Positions 1 to 11,929 of a DNA stretch of 64,000 bases are shown here, one piece after another. The notes below the pieces were generated by a model. That model was not told where the DNA came from and ran no database searches. It worked only from the letters and a program-made list of their open reading frames with translations. The stretch is from positions 1,654,940 through 1,718,939 of the forward strand of contig KL647304.1 in assembly GCA_000727475.1 (NCBI GenBank). The letters run 5' to 3'. Each line of letters opens with the position of its first letter. Within the stretch, counting starts at the first letter, position 1. The translations under genes and the position numbers were made by a program. Origin of the DNA: Sarcocystis neurona. Taxonomy: Eukaryota > Apicomplexa > Conoidasida > Eucoccidiorida > Sarcocystidae.

Positions 1-2886
1 GCTGCACAGGCTCCACTCTCATGGAGTTCAGCTGGGGGAGTAAGAGGATGCAACCACGCCTTCTCATCACCCGTTTGCCTCCACCAGTACCATGTGTACA
101 CACTCTGCACGAGTCCTTCGTAGACGAACAGGTACTCTGTGGTGTATCGACTGAGCCGCAGACTGCGATGGTGTTGTTCAAGAGAGGAGATTCGTAGGCG
201 CATGATGATGTGGTGTCGGAGCTTACTCAGTGTTTTCTCCGCGGCCTGCCAGACCGACTCCGAAGCACGTATCCAGAGTCGCAAGGATACGAGAATAAGG
301 AAGCAACATGCAGATTCTTTCTAGAGTTAATTGATCTCCGAAGCGAGAATGATCGGGTGTCTCCCTTCGCCCGCGTTAGAACGGTGTACACGGCCATCTT
401 GCTGCCGGGGACACCGCCGCTAACCTCGTTCTTCGATATTCGAGAATATCTTGAAAAATGAGCAAGCGTCCTTATTCAGATTATATTTTTGTTAAGCACT
501 GTCCAGTCGGCGGCTACTCCAGGACTGATGTCATGCAAACGCACTTCCGCTCTGATCGCTAAGTGACGTGCCAGCGATGTGATTCAAACACGTCCCTTTT
601 CCACGCCTTTCGTACACTTTCTGCGTCGGCTGCGTCCAAATTCCCCGAGTGGGCAATGGTTCATGTTCTGCCCTCGGTTGCGGTCAAAATGCGGCGTAGT
701 TAGTACCAACCGTACAGCGAACCGCGCCAGAGGCATTTGAATGTGCATGTCACTGCTTTCGCCGTATTGACGAACCCGTCGGCTCACATGCCTCCGCACC
801 TCTTTCCTCTCAGCCGCATAACAACTCCGTTTTGGGTTTGCAGGCATAATTTCTGTCCTCCGTGCTTCTAAGAACCCATTTTCGCCCACTGCGGCAAACC
901 ATGGTTCCCGTATGTTATTTCTGTCCGAGTCCTGTTCCCAGCCATCCTCGGGGGCGTCGGAGTCTGCTCCCGACACGTTTCGCTCTTTCACTTTTTTCCT
1001 CGCATACAGCCAGTGGGGGAGCACCACCATCAGGACAGAAGTCGCTGGTGGCGAAGACAATGCAAGAAGCGTGCGGCTTATTCTGACGCACAAGAGGCTG
1101 GGTGGCGAGGTATATCTGCGCATTCCAAGCGCCGAGTCTGACAGTGAGTCCCCCACCCAAATCTCATCCAGGACAGTTGGGCAGGGATGTCCTCCATTAG
1201 GCGTGTACCCCATCGGTTGGAGTGCGTTTGATTCTTTATGCGATCTGTCTGTCCCTCCTCTTATTGAAATTCGCTTCCGGTCATTTTTCAGTGCTGCGAC
1301 AACTGCTGCTGCGTCACCTCACACCACTGCACTTTCGAATGGCTGGGAGAACCATACAAAGTCAACTCAGACTCATCGTTGCTCACACCCGGCAACATAT
1401 CTGCTGGTTTCCACCATCGTTAGCGACGATGAACGTGAGGTGCTCCTGCAGGTGGACAACAGCGCGTCTTGCGCCTGTCACGCGGATGGTGAAACTGAGT
1501 GCACACACATTCTTCCCTTAAGACAACGTCAGGGCGCGTAGGAACTTTTCCTTCCGCGCTGGCACGAACAAACATTCTATCTTCTGCGTGTTCGGGATTG
1601 TCGTCGCCTTCTTCATCTACGGGCTGGGCGACACCATTGCCTGCAAATGTCTCACTTTGTCTACCCTGTCGCTCGACAGCGTGCAGAACTGTGCGCTTGT
1701 ACGTGTGCATCTGATGAGGAAGCACCACTTTTGGAAACCATGTTCGTGAAACATGTGTACTTGAAGCGTGCAGTCAACTGCACAATCTCTATGATGGTGC
1801 AGTGCAGCTGGACACCAGCTCTGCTTCTGACATTCGACTATAAACCGACTGTGGGCGAACGCTTACCGCATCCACTGACATCATGGGTAAGATCCGGACG
1901 TCGGTCGATCTACGTTCTTGATCACTTGAGAAGGAACGAGTGCTCTGCCGTACTTTTGCGACCAGCAGAAAACTTCATCCTCTGACAAGGGTGCCCACAT
2001 CCTTTGCGAACGTCTCTACTCGAAATGTGAGCCTTGTTTCAAAGAGGGTATCAGGCTATTTCGTGTTCCGCAGAGACGAGCTAGAGACACGATGCTGAGC
2101 GAGTAAAACTCTGCTACTCTCAGCGTCAACCGGACTTTGGCGGAAATTACCCAGTTTCTGTTGAGACACTGTTGAGCGGCGAATTCATTCTCGGCTTCGA
2201 AGATCAGCTTCACGGTCGCTTCTGTATACGTTTGTTTGTTAGTTTTGAATGGTACCACAGTATTCAAAAAAGAAAAGTTGGAGACGAGGAATATGCATAT
2301 AAAGAACGTGACTCCTCAGCGGACACTGGTTGGGAGACGTTTCCGCCGCATACAAAATAGAATTTGTTTAACTCTCTCTCTTTTTACTAGAAGTTCATGC
2401 GTATGCCCCGACAGGCTCGAGGGGCTTTTACGCTGAGGAAAAATAGTATATCTTCTGGGGACTGTTCAACTTGACGTTCACAAAAGAAAACAGCTCTGGA
2501 GCATATAGTGTCCCCCTCTGCTGGCGTTGAAGATCCGTTTGACTGGCGCTACCCTGCGAATGATTGACACATCCCGCGCCAGTTCTGCACAACGTCATCT
2601 TACGGGTGAAGTCGAACAAGCCGGAGGAGCCTGCCACTGGCCTCACTTGAATAAAGTGCCATACTCAAAGTCAGCGGGTTCCTGCTCCTGATGTGACTGT
2701 ACCTGCACACCGAAGTCGTGGGTTATCAACACAGTTAATGCGCGTTGTGATTTGCATGCACAGATAAAGCGTAGAGCAGCAGCCTCCTGCTAGGTGATAT
2801 AGACCAACTGAGATACGATTTACCATCTATGTAGCGAATACTTGAAATCTTGATTTCAACAATGCCGGCAAAGTGTTCCGTCTGCA

Positions 2887-2952
2887 TCCACTTCGGAGAA
2901 AGTGGAAACGTGTTCGTGACTCCCTAGTGGTGGAATGAAACACCTCTAGGGA
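2887..2952. repeat. Two adjacent inverted repeats (hairpins)
   Basis: The first is TCCACTT (2887-2893) with AAGTGGA (2900-2906), a perfect 7-bp stem with a 6-nt loop. The second is TCCCTAGTGGTG (2921-2932) with CACCTCTAGGGA (2941-2952), pairing at 11 of 12 positions around an 8-nt loop. Their role is unknown. They do not form a tRNA cloverleaf and are not followed by a T-run terminator. Confidence 0.5.
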
Positions 2953-5900
2953 GGACGTCACACGTACCTCCGGGGAGAGTGACTGGATTCGTACTTGCGG
3001 TGGCATTCATGCCTAGAGAGGCGCTGCAGATTCGAGTTCGAACGCACTTCACGACAGTATCCTAATTCGTCTGGCGATGATTTCCGGCCGCTGTACGGGC
3101 CGCACAAGCCACCGGCGGCGTCCCTCTGACGGCTACGATTTCTACGTAGAACTGCGACGTGAATGATGTATAAAAGTGGCGCTGATATGTTCTGTGCTGC
3201 TGAGGGTGAGTGGGAGAAATATCCTGCTTTTGCGAGTCAGCCGTCGCCTAGAAGGCGCCACTGCAGCACGGACTCAAATTGCTTATGATGGACAAACTCA
3301 CACTGTGCACCGCGAAGAGTCGCGTCTTTATCTCCGTCAGCCTCTTAGCTGCCGTGAAACCAATACAAATCGTCGGTTTGTGGTGGTTCTTAAAAGGATC
3401 TGTCGTAGTGTCGTGACGCAAGCTGTGTTTAGCCAGCCGTGGGTAGAAGCCCAGGCCTCGACGGGTACCGAGGTGTCTTCCAGCGAGCTGCGTCTGTGGG
3501 AAGAAATACTGACAGTGCCATAGGGAGCGGTTCACACGACAGGCGTGCCTTGTTGAAGAAAGCAGTTTCTTCTCTTGTCGTGGGGGAAATGATCCCTGTG
3601 GTGTATTACTGTCGCAACACGCAATCACGAACGCAGTGAAGCGGCCTACGCAGCTCTTAAAAAGTGTTTCCGTCCCGGCCAAATAAACCATTCATGACCG
3701 TGTACGCGGTTGTGACAGGTAGAACATGCAGTGCCATAGAATACGAATCAGCTCATTTGTACGCTCTCCGTGTGAACGCCGCCGGCGAAGAGTTCCTCAT
3801 GCATGTACAGGGACTCAGCATCGGGGTGCGAAAAACTATCTTCACTTGTACGAAAACGAGTGAATGACGACGTCGAATGTCATCGAGTTGTACGGAAGCG
3901 TCGATCACTGCCCGCGAAGACAGCGCAAATAATGACGTGCGTTTGACGTGGCATATTTATATCTGTGGCCATGTACATCGTACAGCTATACACGTATACG
4001 GATGCTCAGACAAAATAGCCTCAGTTGACACTTTTTTGCAGGATGCAAAAGCTTATTGTATGCTGTACCCTCCCATGACTTCCGACGAGAATTATTACCG
4101 CCCCACATCCGCTTGTACATCTTCCGACCAAACGTGGCTATCTCCCCGGTAAAGCAAAGTCAGGTGTGCTCATTCGGCGCGTTCAGTGTCCAGTCGATGA
4201 ACTTGCTAGAGGAAGTACATTTCTGACTCTTTACTAGTGTTATTGGACTGGGGCGTGCGGGGCTTCTCTTAGTTGTCTGCGTCGGACAGACCATTTGCGC
4301 CACTTCCGATACCACTCCGGCACTTCGAATGGATGGTCGACTACCTCAAGCTGATGGCACCGTCAACCTGGTTCTTGGTGTCAGCACCGGCTAGAAATCC
4401 GAATCCGTGGCTACCATCACAAATGAAATAATGTTCGCATGATTCGTGCTGACAGAAACTGTTGTACACTCGCGTGGTGTCGCTTCTCCTTGTTAATGAC
4501 CTCTGCGGTGCTTATTCGCAAAAAAAAAGAAGCAAACAGATAACTGTATACTCGTGCATGTGTGCGTGGATATACAGGTATTCAGGTTTGCCGTCCTTCA
4601 CGCATAGTCAGCGTACGCTGGAGTAGGCGACACAAGGAACACGGTGAGAAGGTGAGATCTTCAGGTCAACGCTGGAGACAACACCGAATATTATCTTGCT
4701 GCACCGGTGAAAGAAGACGCGTCCGCGTGCACAGATACCTCGGACTTGTTGAAAACCCTGTCAGCCACACAGGACTGGGGCCCTCATTCACGAAGTACGT
4801 CTTCCCCTCGAGGTACCTGCGCTTTCTTGTAGAAGAATGCAACTTCCGACCGCCTACGTAAGCCGTATAAGCGGCTGGCGTAGTTTTGTACACGAATACA
4901 TACAAAACGGGATAGGTAGCTAGGGGTGAAATGGTGGAATCTAGCTTACACTACGCCGACAGCAGGCTCCTGCCAGGGGGAGAATGGCAGGTGAACGGGC
5001 ACAAAAGGTCGGCATCACTTCACACTGTCAGTCTTGTTGGCTTCCCTGAACGTTTTGCCACGTTTAGCGGGAGAACAATGGACAAGTGATTTCACGGTTC
5101 TTCCCTTTTTTGACTGTTCTCTATATTCAACAAGAATTTGTCAACAGAAAACACATTTCACGAGACGATACGGTGTTCCATTGTACACTGTCGACAACGA
5201 GTTCTTTTTTCAATTACGGCTGGCTTAACACGAATAAGTAATGCACACATCTCCTGCACTTTTTCACCTCCGCCAGGTCTACACTTCAGGGATTCTACAG
5301 AGAGGAACTTCCCAAACATGCTTGCACTTACAACTGCAGTGCGTTGTACATTACTTAAAATATACCGATATATTCTGATCTTAGTCTTGGGAAGCGTGAA
5401 CGTATGTACAAAAGACACTTGCGCAGACCACCACAAATAAAGTCTTTTTAGCGCACCCGTACAAAGAACTTTCGCAGAAACACCAGCGTGTGCATCTTTC
5501 AGGTAAATTCACGCGAACGGAGGTAGACACACAAATAGATTGAGAGACACGGAAGCCGAAAAATCGTTAAAACATCCGTCGCTTGATCAGCATTCAGGAT
5601 ATGCACAAGCGCACACCTACTTACACTGCACACGCGCGAGTAGCGAGGACCGCGCTTGAGGAGAACGCAAAAGGAAACTTATTCCATCTCCAGGAACCCG
5701 CCGGTGAGGCTGCCACTTACTACAACGCAACAGAGAATACCTCCGCATGCACTATAACGTGCACAAAGAAAAATCAATCCAGATACCCCGTGGCGAGCGT
5801 CGGAGTGGGGATGGAGAATCGACGTTGACAGGCCGAAATGAAACAGTTGTGTGACACACGTGGTACCTGCAGTACACCTCGCCGAACCTGAGCGAGTAGA

Positions 5901-6413
5901 GTGCTTCTGAAAAGCTACTTTTCCTTGAGATGTGCACTGAAAAGTTGGCAGTCGCCCAGCGCGTTCCACAAGACGACCCTGTACAAAAAAGAATCAGCGC
6001 CGCAGTACCAGCCGAATGTACATGCTCCTGAACGATTCACGGCAAATCATCCTAAGCTGGACGTCTGCAGCAATGACATCCGTCGAGACGTGACGTAGAC
6101 GTTCCCGATGACTACACGTATAGAATACCCTGTTAGCCTACAGATATACAATCTGGTAAATACTCAGCCGTGCCGGAACGAGATGCAGTGGTTGAATCAG
6201 ACAACCACGCAGATCGCTCTTGTGGCACAAGAGAAATGGACCCGTGAACGCTTGCGTTCCCGTCGCCCTTTCCTCGAGGAAACCCCACTTTCACGGGTGC
6301 ATAGATGTCTGCGTGTAGGTGTAAACTTGTACAGTGGGCGAGCGCGGGCCGACCGAAAAAGCCGCTGAACAGAATGGGCTGCTTCTCTGTATACCTCTAG
6401 TGTATACGCGGAG

Positions 6414-6625
6414 CACCTGTGTGTACATTCATCCACACAGATGAACACGTATTTACGTGTGCATTTACGTACATGTAAAGCGCCGACGCGCTCAGACGTA
6501 CAGGTGTTGGTATGCTATGCACCTGTGTCTACGTTCATCCACACAGATGAACATGTATTTACGTGTGCATTTATGTCTATGTAAAGCGCCGATGCGCTCC
6601 GACGTACAGGTGTTGCTATGCTTCA
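6414..6625. repeat. 106-bp tandem duplication built of inverted repeats
   Basis: Two copies, 6414-6519 and 6520-6625, are nearly identical by eye. Each begins CACCTGTGT and carries the reverse complement ACAGGTG near its end. Copy 2 holds a perfect inner hairpin, GTTCATC (6533-6539) with GATGAAC (6546-6552). Copy 1 has the same hairpin with its first base changed. A short palindromic stretch CACGTATTTACGTG, or a close variant, follows in both. The duplication lies in the repeat-poor segment, so it stands out from its surroundings. Confidence 0.8.
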
Positions 6626-7178
6626 TTTTTGAAGAGACCATCCTGCAAGGAAATGTCCTTTTGAAGTTCCTCTCAACGTCGAACTGCGCTCTGCGCAAAG
6701 AACGTGCTATGCTAGGGAAAACACAATCTAGTACAGGCGCCGTGCCCCTATAATGTCCAGTAGTAGCCGTGGGGTTTATGCGACACCGTGAGCGCCAGGA
6801 CCTGTGATTTGCCCATCAGATTCTCCGCCCCTTTGAATCTCGTTTTTCACCTCAGCAGCTGCATCTGCCTGGACCTTTCTCGCGCCCTAGCGTCAAAGCA
6901 TGATTTTTACATAGCATGTGTGTAAGCGAGTTCTCGTCTACACTATACCGTCAGGCGGCCGTGAGAAGACGCAGCAGCCGGTGGGTTTACTTGCCAGCCG
7001 CTGTCTACCGTACGAGCTTGTGCCATGCGTAGAGTGAGCAGGCTGCCTTGGCGACCACACTACTACGAATACTACACGCGGAGCTACAACGGATAACAAT
7101 ATTACTATGCAGGTATATGCACACAGCACGGTGGCCGATATTTCGACGTACAGTAATCAGAAGGCGTTCTACTTTGTT

Positions 7179-7364
7179 TCACAGTGTCGAATTCCTTTCG
7201 AGGTGGTGTTGCACGAGGTATTCTATCTCTCCACTTTCCCCAAAACGTACAAACCAGCATGTGCAACAGCGGCAGCGCTTCAAATTTTGCAAGGCTGCTT
7301 GTGTTCCATTAAATTTTGCTGCTAATTGCAAATACCCCCCTTCCGGAGAGACTGGTATGTACAC
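7179..7364 (-). CDS. Possible small exon downstream of the 7447-8714 exon
   Basis: A 61-codon minus-strand frame contains FNGTQAALQNLKRC and then a cysteine-rich patch, CRCCTCW. It is not low-complexity and lies just downstream, in the minus direction, of the strong donor at 7446, so it could be the next exon. No acceptor with agreeing phase was found, and no family is recognised. Confidence 0.22.
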   Translation of the reverse strand: MYIPVSPEGGYLQLAAKFNGTQAALQNLKRCRCCTCWFVRFGESGEIEYLVQHHLERNSTL

Positions 7365-7446
7365 ACAATAACATGTGTACGAAAAAAGTTCTACTGCTGT
7401 CGAGAGGGGCAGTTCCCTGCAACACTGACCACCTCAAGCACCTCAC

Positions 7447-8714
7447 CTGCCAAGAGAGATTTTCTTTGGAACAGGAATGCGATATTCTTTACTGAGTGAT
7501 TTGATTCGGCGCGAGACGCCAACATCATCCATTCCATCTCGTTGTGTGTTGCTGCAGCTGTCCAGTTTGAAAGCCTCCGACTCACTCGACGCTGGTACTG
7601 GATCGGCCGCCGCCGCGGTCCTGCCTGCCTGCGCTGCAGTACGAGTACGCGCGAGTACTCTACCGTGTGCTGGTAGTGCTGTACCAGGGGGTGATCCTGC
7701 TGTTCTTCTACCGGAGGCCACAGCCTCCTCCTCCTCTGCTGCTGCTGTTCCGAATATTTCTCGCGCCGCTACGACAGCGGGAGACGAAGATGCACCAGCA
7801 TCCCCCACTGGCGCTGCGCCTGCTGTTGCAGCCGTTAGTGTCTGCGGTGTTGCTGCGCTTGAATACGGAGGAGGTGCCGTTCTACCTGGTGCTGTCGTCG
7901 TTGCACGAGTGGCACTGGCTGCAGGAGGCGATCCTGATGCCGCTGCGCTGTTGCTGCAGCTGTTCGATTCATTGACAGCAAACATCGGAGTACCCGCCTG
8001 ACGTGAGCTCCTTGGAGCAGGCAGATGCAATGTGAGTGTTTCCCTTAAAATGTCACAACCAGACAGCGTGCTTCCAGGTAGCTGGAATTGCAACACCGCT
8101 GCATAAGTGTTGCTGCCCTTTCTCAGCAGCAGCTCTTCGCACTGACGCAGTCGGCCGCGTCCCACAGTGCTTTCCGTTGAAGTCGTGTTGCGCGTCCTCG
8201 GGGCTTCCACACAGCGACCATTACTACTACTACTACTATTACTACCGCCAACAAGGCCGTTATTGAATGTACAACGCTTCAATTGTAACAGTTCTGTCTC
8301 AGTCGCCGCAGAGTTCCCTTCTAGCACTGCAAAAGGCATCGCGTCGCTGGTGGTGCCAGCGAAACTCGTGCTGCTGGTGGTGTAACTCGTGCTGCTGCTA
8401 CTGCCCTGAGCGTTCCTGTTGGTTTTGGTGGACCGCTGTCGGCCGAGGCTCCGACTGCGAACAGCAGGTGAGGTAGAACTGGGTGCAACAGCAGCAATGG
8501 CAACATCCTCTTCGTCGTAGGCAGCACCATAACAAGCCTCTCTCTGTTCACGCGCAGTCTTCGACGCAATAAAAAAACGTAAATTGTCTTCCTCCCTTTG
8601 TGCTGTTGCTGCTCCAAAAAGCTCCCTGCGACGCGCCGTTTCTCCATACAACGAAGAAAAGCGCGTTGTTGTTGCTGACCCCCTGACTGCTGCAGCATGT
8701 TCGAGAAGCAGCAA
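7447..8714 (-). CDS. Hypothetical protein exon, Ser/Ala/Thr-rich, unrecognised
   Basis: About 420 codons are open on the minus strand. The first part is mixed in composition and charged, with the segments YGETARRRELFGAATAQREE and FFIASKTAREQREACYGAAY suggesting helix. The middle is a Ser/Thr/Ala-rich low-complexity linker. The end, RIKSLSKEYRIPVPKKISLG, is again complex and basic. Immediately after it is a textbook donor, GGCAG|GTGAGG, with the last exonic base at 7447 (phase 2), and the in-frame stop lies only inside the intron. The 5' limit is uncertain: an acceptor-like pyrimidine tract ending CTGCAG lies close to 8690. Two complex ends plus the donor make this a real exon more likely than not. 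Function is unknown. The plus-strand frames over the same bases are shadows. Confidence 0.5.
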
Positions 8715-8869
8715 CAGTGCAAAGACGGACTTGCGGTGTACCGGTAACCTTAGCCCAGCAAATCTTCTCGTAGAGAGAGCAATCCTCTTGCGTACATATA
8801 CACAAGTGCATCTCGTCTTCCCTACGAAGCTGTATCTGTCGCTACGGAGGCATGCGTAGAGCAGTTGGT

Positions 8870-9230
8870 CTCATCGTAGCTGCCTGCCTAGACAGTGGCA
8901 TACAAATAGGCGCGCGTCGGTAGGAGAGGCTGCATATGTTAGATTGAGCTAGTACTGCACATGCACGCACACACGTACGCACAAATCAAAATATTTGTAC
9001 ACACGTGTACAGGTATGCGCCCAGATGTGTAAATATCAATGTATACACGTATATTTTTACACGCGCACAAATGTACTTACACATCAGTATATACGTATTT
9101 ATATATAGGAACACGCGTACACGTACGTACACGACATTTCAGACGTGTGTATACGTATATATATATATATACAGAGACATGCGAAGACGCAGACCAACCT
9201 AGGTATGACTGCGCAGCTCCACCACCTGCG
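8870..9230. repeat. TA/TACG-rich intergenic block
   Basis: Degenerate alternating purine-pyrimidine sequence, rich in GTGTAC, TACGTA and TATATA, with a (TA)n run near 9155-9172. No gene is seen. Confidence 0.7.
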
Positions 9231-10177
9231 TAGATCCTCCGACTTACAGGGGCACAGCAAAAACTGCAGAGAATGAGCGTTTGTGTTTCCTTGCACGTGC
9301 GTCGTCTTCTCTGTAACCACGGGCACGAATGCGAACTTCTTCACAAAATACGAAGACGTGTAGATAGATGAAAAGTGTGCAGCGACCGAGCCGCTTGCAT
9401 GTGTGCCCAGTTCAGCGTGCGCGTGCACTCGCAGCTCAGAGTCGGTGAAAGAAGTGACGGCTTGTCCCGAGTAGACAGCAGCCTACTGGGAGCGGAAAAC
9501 GCAGAGAGACTGCAGGAATGCCACACCAAGTGTCGAACCAGCGACAGCAGCAGCAACAAGCGCGGCAGCAGCAAGCGCAGCAGCAGCGAAAGGAGCATCT
9601 TTCAGCCCAACAACAACAGCAGCAGTGGCGGTCGCACCAGCAGCGGCAGTGACAGCAGCAGCAGCAACCGCAACAGCAGCGAATGTAGCAGCTGCGACAG
9701 GAGAAGCAGTCCTCGAGGCGCTACGGAGCAGCCCGAGGAGTAGCACAGCCGTCTATGGAGGACGTTCGGCGAGGAGGTCAAGGAGGTGCGACAGCTGGAG
9801 CATCAAATTTCCTCCATCTGTTAAAAGAATTCTCTTGGCAGCACCCCTTGCCTTGCTGCCGCTCAAAACCGCTCTAACGCACCGTGCGTCAGAAAGAAGC
9901 CGCTGCTGCTTCCAAAAACTCTCGTTTTGTTGCTGCGCGCGCGCCTCCGAGAGGTTTCGCGCCGACACTGCAAAAAAACTTCCGTTCACCCGGTCGCCGA
10001 CCTCCGCTCTCTTCTCTCTGTCTCTTCTGCTCCTTCCACCTGGTATTTTCTCTGCGTCTCGCTCCAGCTCTCTGTGTGGGTGTCAACATGTGCAGTCCTG
10101 CTCGTGCCTTCGAGCTGACGACGGAAGTGCCGTGTTCCTCACCTCGTACACACCCACAAATATTTAGGAATACATGT
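9231..10177. other. CAG-rich block, coding state unresolved
   Basis: Imperfect (CAGCAG)n runs occupy about 9540-9700. Several overlapping open frames exist on both strands (9375-9743 and 9625-10167 plus; 9483-9746 and 9889-10317 minus), none with a distinctive motif. A minus-strand reading would fit the neighbours, but I cannot choose a frame. Confidence 0.4.
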
Positions 10178-11152
10178 CTATCTAACTCCTGAAGTGCACG
10201 TGCACACATACAGGTAGTTTTGTGCGGCTGTCGCCGACTCACTCTGCGAGTTTGAAGCAGCGACACATCGCGTGGCTGCTCGACCCTGGCACGGCGTCCT
10301 CCTGCCATTATCATCACTGCGGCGGCTGGTGGACAACTGCATGCGTTTTTCTGAGATTACTCGGGACTCTTCTGCTATCCCTGTCCGCTCGATCCACTGC
10401 TGCTGCTGCTTGAGCTGATGCTGTGCTTGCGTCGCTGCTGCCGCTCTTCCGTCAGCTTGCTGCAGCAGCACGCGCCTGACAGCAAGGGGGAGATGATTCT
10501 CTGCAGCAGCTGCCTGCACCAGAGACCCGCTGTCGCTCCACTGCAGCAGCAGCTGCTGCCCTTCTTTCCTTTCCTCCCACTGCGGAGTGCCAGCGCCCGC
10601 TGCGTCCCGCCGACGTTGAATAGCTCTCTCCTTCTCACTTCCGCTGCTGCTGGGCTGCCAGTGCTGCTGCGAGCAGCCAGCAGCACCGCATGAGGAGGAC
10701 CTACTTACACGTTCGACAGACGCGCAGACGGGGGAGGGATGTTCGGCTGCGGCTGCAGCGAAGACGGTACTCGTTAATCTGCTGCCGCCGCTATTTTCTG
10801 CAACTGACCTTCCGCAGCGGTAGGAACTTATGGTGCTGCTGCTGCTATGGCTGCTGCGCCTGCGTGTGCTGATGCTCATAAGCGAGGATGCTGGAGTCGT
10901 CCGCTGCAGCGTCACTTCCCCTAACAGAGAAAAGTCGTATTGCTTCTCGCTGCTGTTTCCTCCTGTAGCGGAGCAGCAAATCAATAATACCGTACAGTCC
11001 TGGATGAGTCTACCACCAGCACACCGGCGATGACTACTGCCAGTTGCTGCAGCTCTTCTTCGGCTGCTGCTGCTGCTGAATGATCGGCGCTGGACACGAA
11101 GCATCTTTTTCTCGCCCTTGACATGTATGATTCCTATGTTTCCCCCACACAT
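10178..11152 (-). CDS. Candidate coding segment, low-complexity, unrecognised
   Basis: A minus-strand frame of about 320 codons is rich in Ser, Gln and Ala. Some stretches are more complex, such as QYDFSLLGEVTLQRTTPASS near the start and QWIERTGIAEESRVISEKR towards the end. No splice sites were fixed, and the first and last codons of the open stretch read into TA-type repeat, so the true exon would be shorter. It lies between other minus-strand exon candidates. No family is recognised. Confidence 0.3.
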   Translation of the reverse strand: MCGGNIGIIHVKGEKKMLRVQRRSFSSSSSRRRAAATGSSHRRCAGGRLIQDCTVLLICCSATGGNSSEKQYDFSLLGEVTLQRTTPASSLMSISTRRRSSHSSSSTISSYRCGRSVAENSGGSRLTSTVFAAAAAEHPSPVCASVERVSRSSSCGAAGCSQQHWQPSSSGSEKERAIQRRRDAAGAGTPQWEERKEGQQLLLQWSDSGSLVQAAAAENHLPLAVRRVLLQQADGRAAAATQAQHQLKQQQQWIERTGIAEESRVISEKRMQLSTSRRSDDNGRRTPCQGRAATRCVAASNSQSESATAAQNYLYVCTCTSGVR

Positions 11153-11666
11153 ACGCCCAGATGTAAGTATATCTACGTCTACCTCCTACACAGGGCGTGT
11201 CTACGTGTACGTGTACGCACTCGTCCACACACCTGCAAACTTTTGTATGCATACATACTGAAAAGAAAATCCTGAAGATGCCGCTGGCAAAAGAAGCAAC
11301 ACCACCAGCTGCTGCTCCTGCTGTCGTACTGCCGCCCATAGCTCAGCGGCGAGCGAAGGCGTCGCAACACCAGGCCGGCCAGCAGCCGGAGCAGCTGCAA
11401 TAACAGCGGCGCCCAGCAGCACGCGATGTGCGGACACACAGGAGCAGCAGGACGTCGAGTGTGGCAGCGCTGCAGCAGCAGAAGCAGCAAGGGATGGCGC
11501 TGCAAAAACGCCCGCAGCCGCGCGCCCTGATATCGGCAAAGAATACCTCCTGCCCCATCTTCTTCATATTGCCAGGTCTACACATACGCACCAACAAGTC
11601 TTCTTCGCAAGAAAAGTCGGCCTCAACGGACAAGCAACTCCCTCTGCAAAAGAAGTTGTCACTTAC

Positions 11667-11880
11667 TCGCTGCTTGGAAAATCGCCGGTACGGGCTCAAG
11701 AACCTGCGGCAGCGTCCACAGCAGCGCCTCCCCGCCGTCTACGATACGGCACGCGCCCTGCAACAGCAACAGCAGCAGCAGTGGCCCCGCGTGAGACTCG
11801 CCGCGCGGTGGCTCGTACGGCAGCGCACGCGTTGAAGTCTCCGCCGCAGCAGCAGCGACTCGAAGGCCACGCGCGCCCAT
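11667..11880 (-). CDS. Candidate exon ending at a GTAAGT donor
   Basis: The minus frame contains a poly-Leu run and then the complex stretch GEALLWTLPQVLEPVPAIFQ. It stops at a consensus donor, GCGA|GTAAGT, whose first intronic base is 11666. The partner acceptor is uncertain: the nearest CAG would give an intron of only 23 nt, which I do not accept. Function is unknown. Confidence 0.3.
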
Positions 11881-11929
11881 CCCTACCTCCTACCGAAGAC
11901 GCGTACACTCACAGCCCCACATACGCGTG

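Larger units (their letters stand above)
1..7400. other. Repeat-poor unique segment, no confident gene
   Basis: This stretch has almost none of the CAG/CTG triplet runs or TA microsatellites that fill the rest of the window, and base use is close to even. Open frames are short. The longest, 912-1541 on plus and 584-1213 on minus, are both about 209 codons, overlap each other antisense, and neither shows a motif I know. A plus frame ending at 461 (reading CRFFLELIDLRSENDRV near its middle) and one at 1647-1985 look faintly protein-like but have no anchor. Small spliced exons could be hidden here. It resembles the repeat-poor segments described for Eimeria chromosomes, which is an inference from composition alone. 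Confidence 0.5.

Noticed and set aside
584..1541. Two antisense 209-codon frames (912-1541 plus, 584-1213 minus)
   Set aside because: They overlap on opposite strands, have no recognisable motif and no splice support. Equal length on both strands suggests chance open frames.
3168..3211. TATAAAAG followed by a GTGAGT donor, as a promoter plus tiny first exon
   Set aside because: Both words are present, but there is no in-frame ATG exon or downstream exon to link to, so it is not reported as a gene.
11644..11666. A 23-nt GTAAGT...TTTTGCAG intron on minus
   Set aside because: The donor is good, but such ultra-short introns are not typical of Eimeria-like genomes, and the spliced frame meets a stop soon after.
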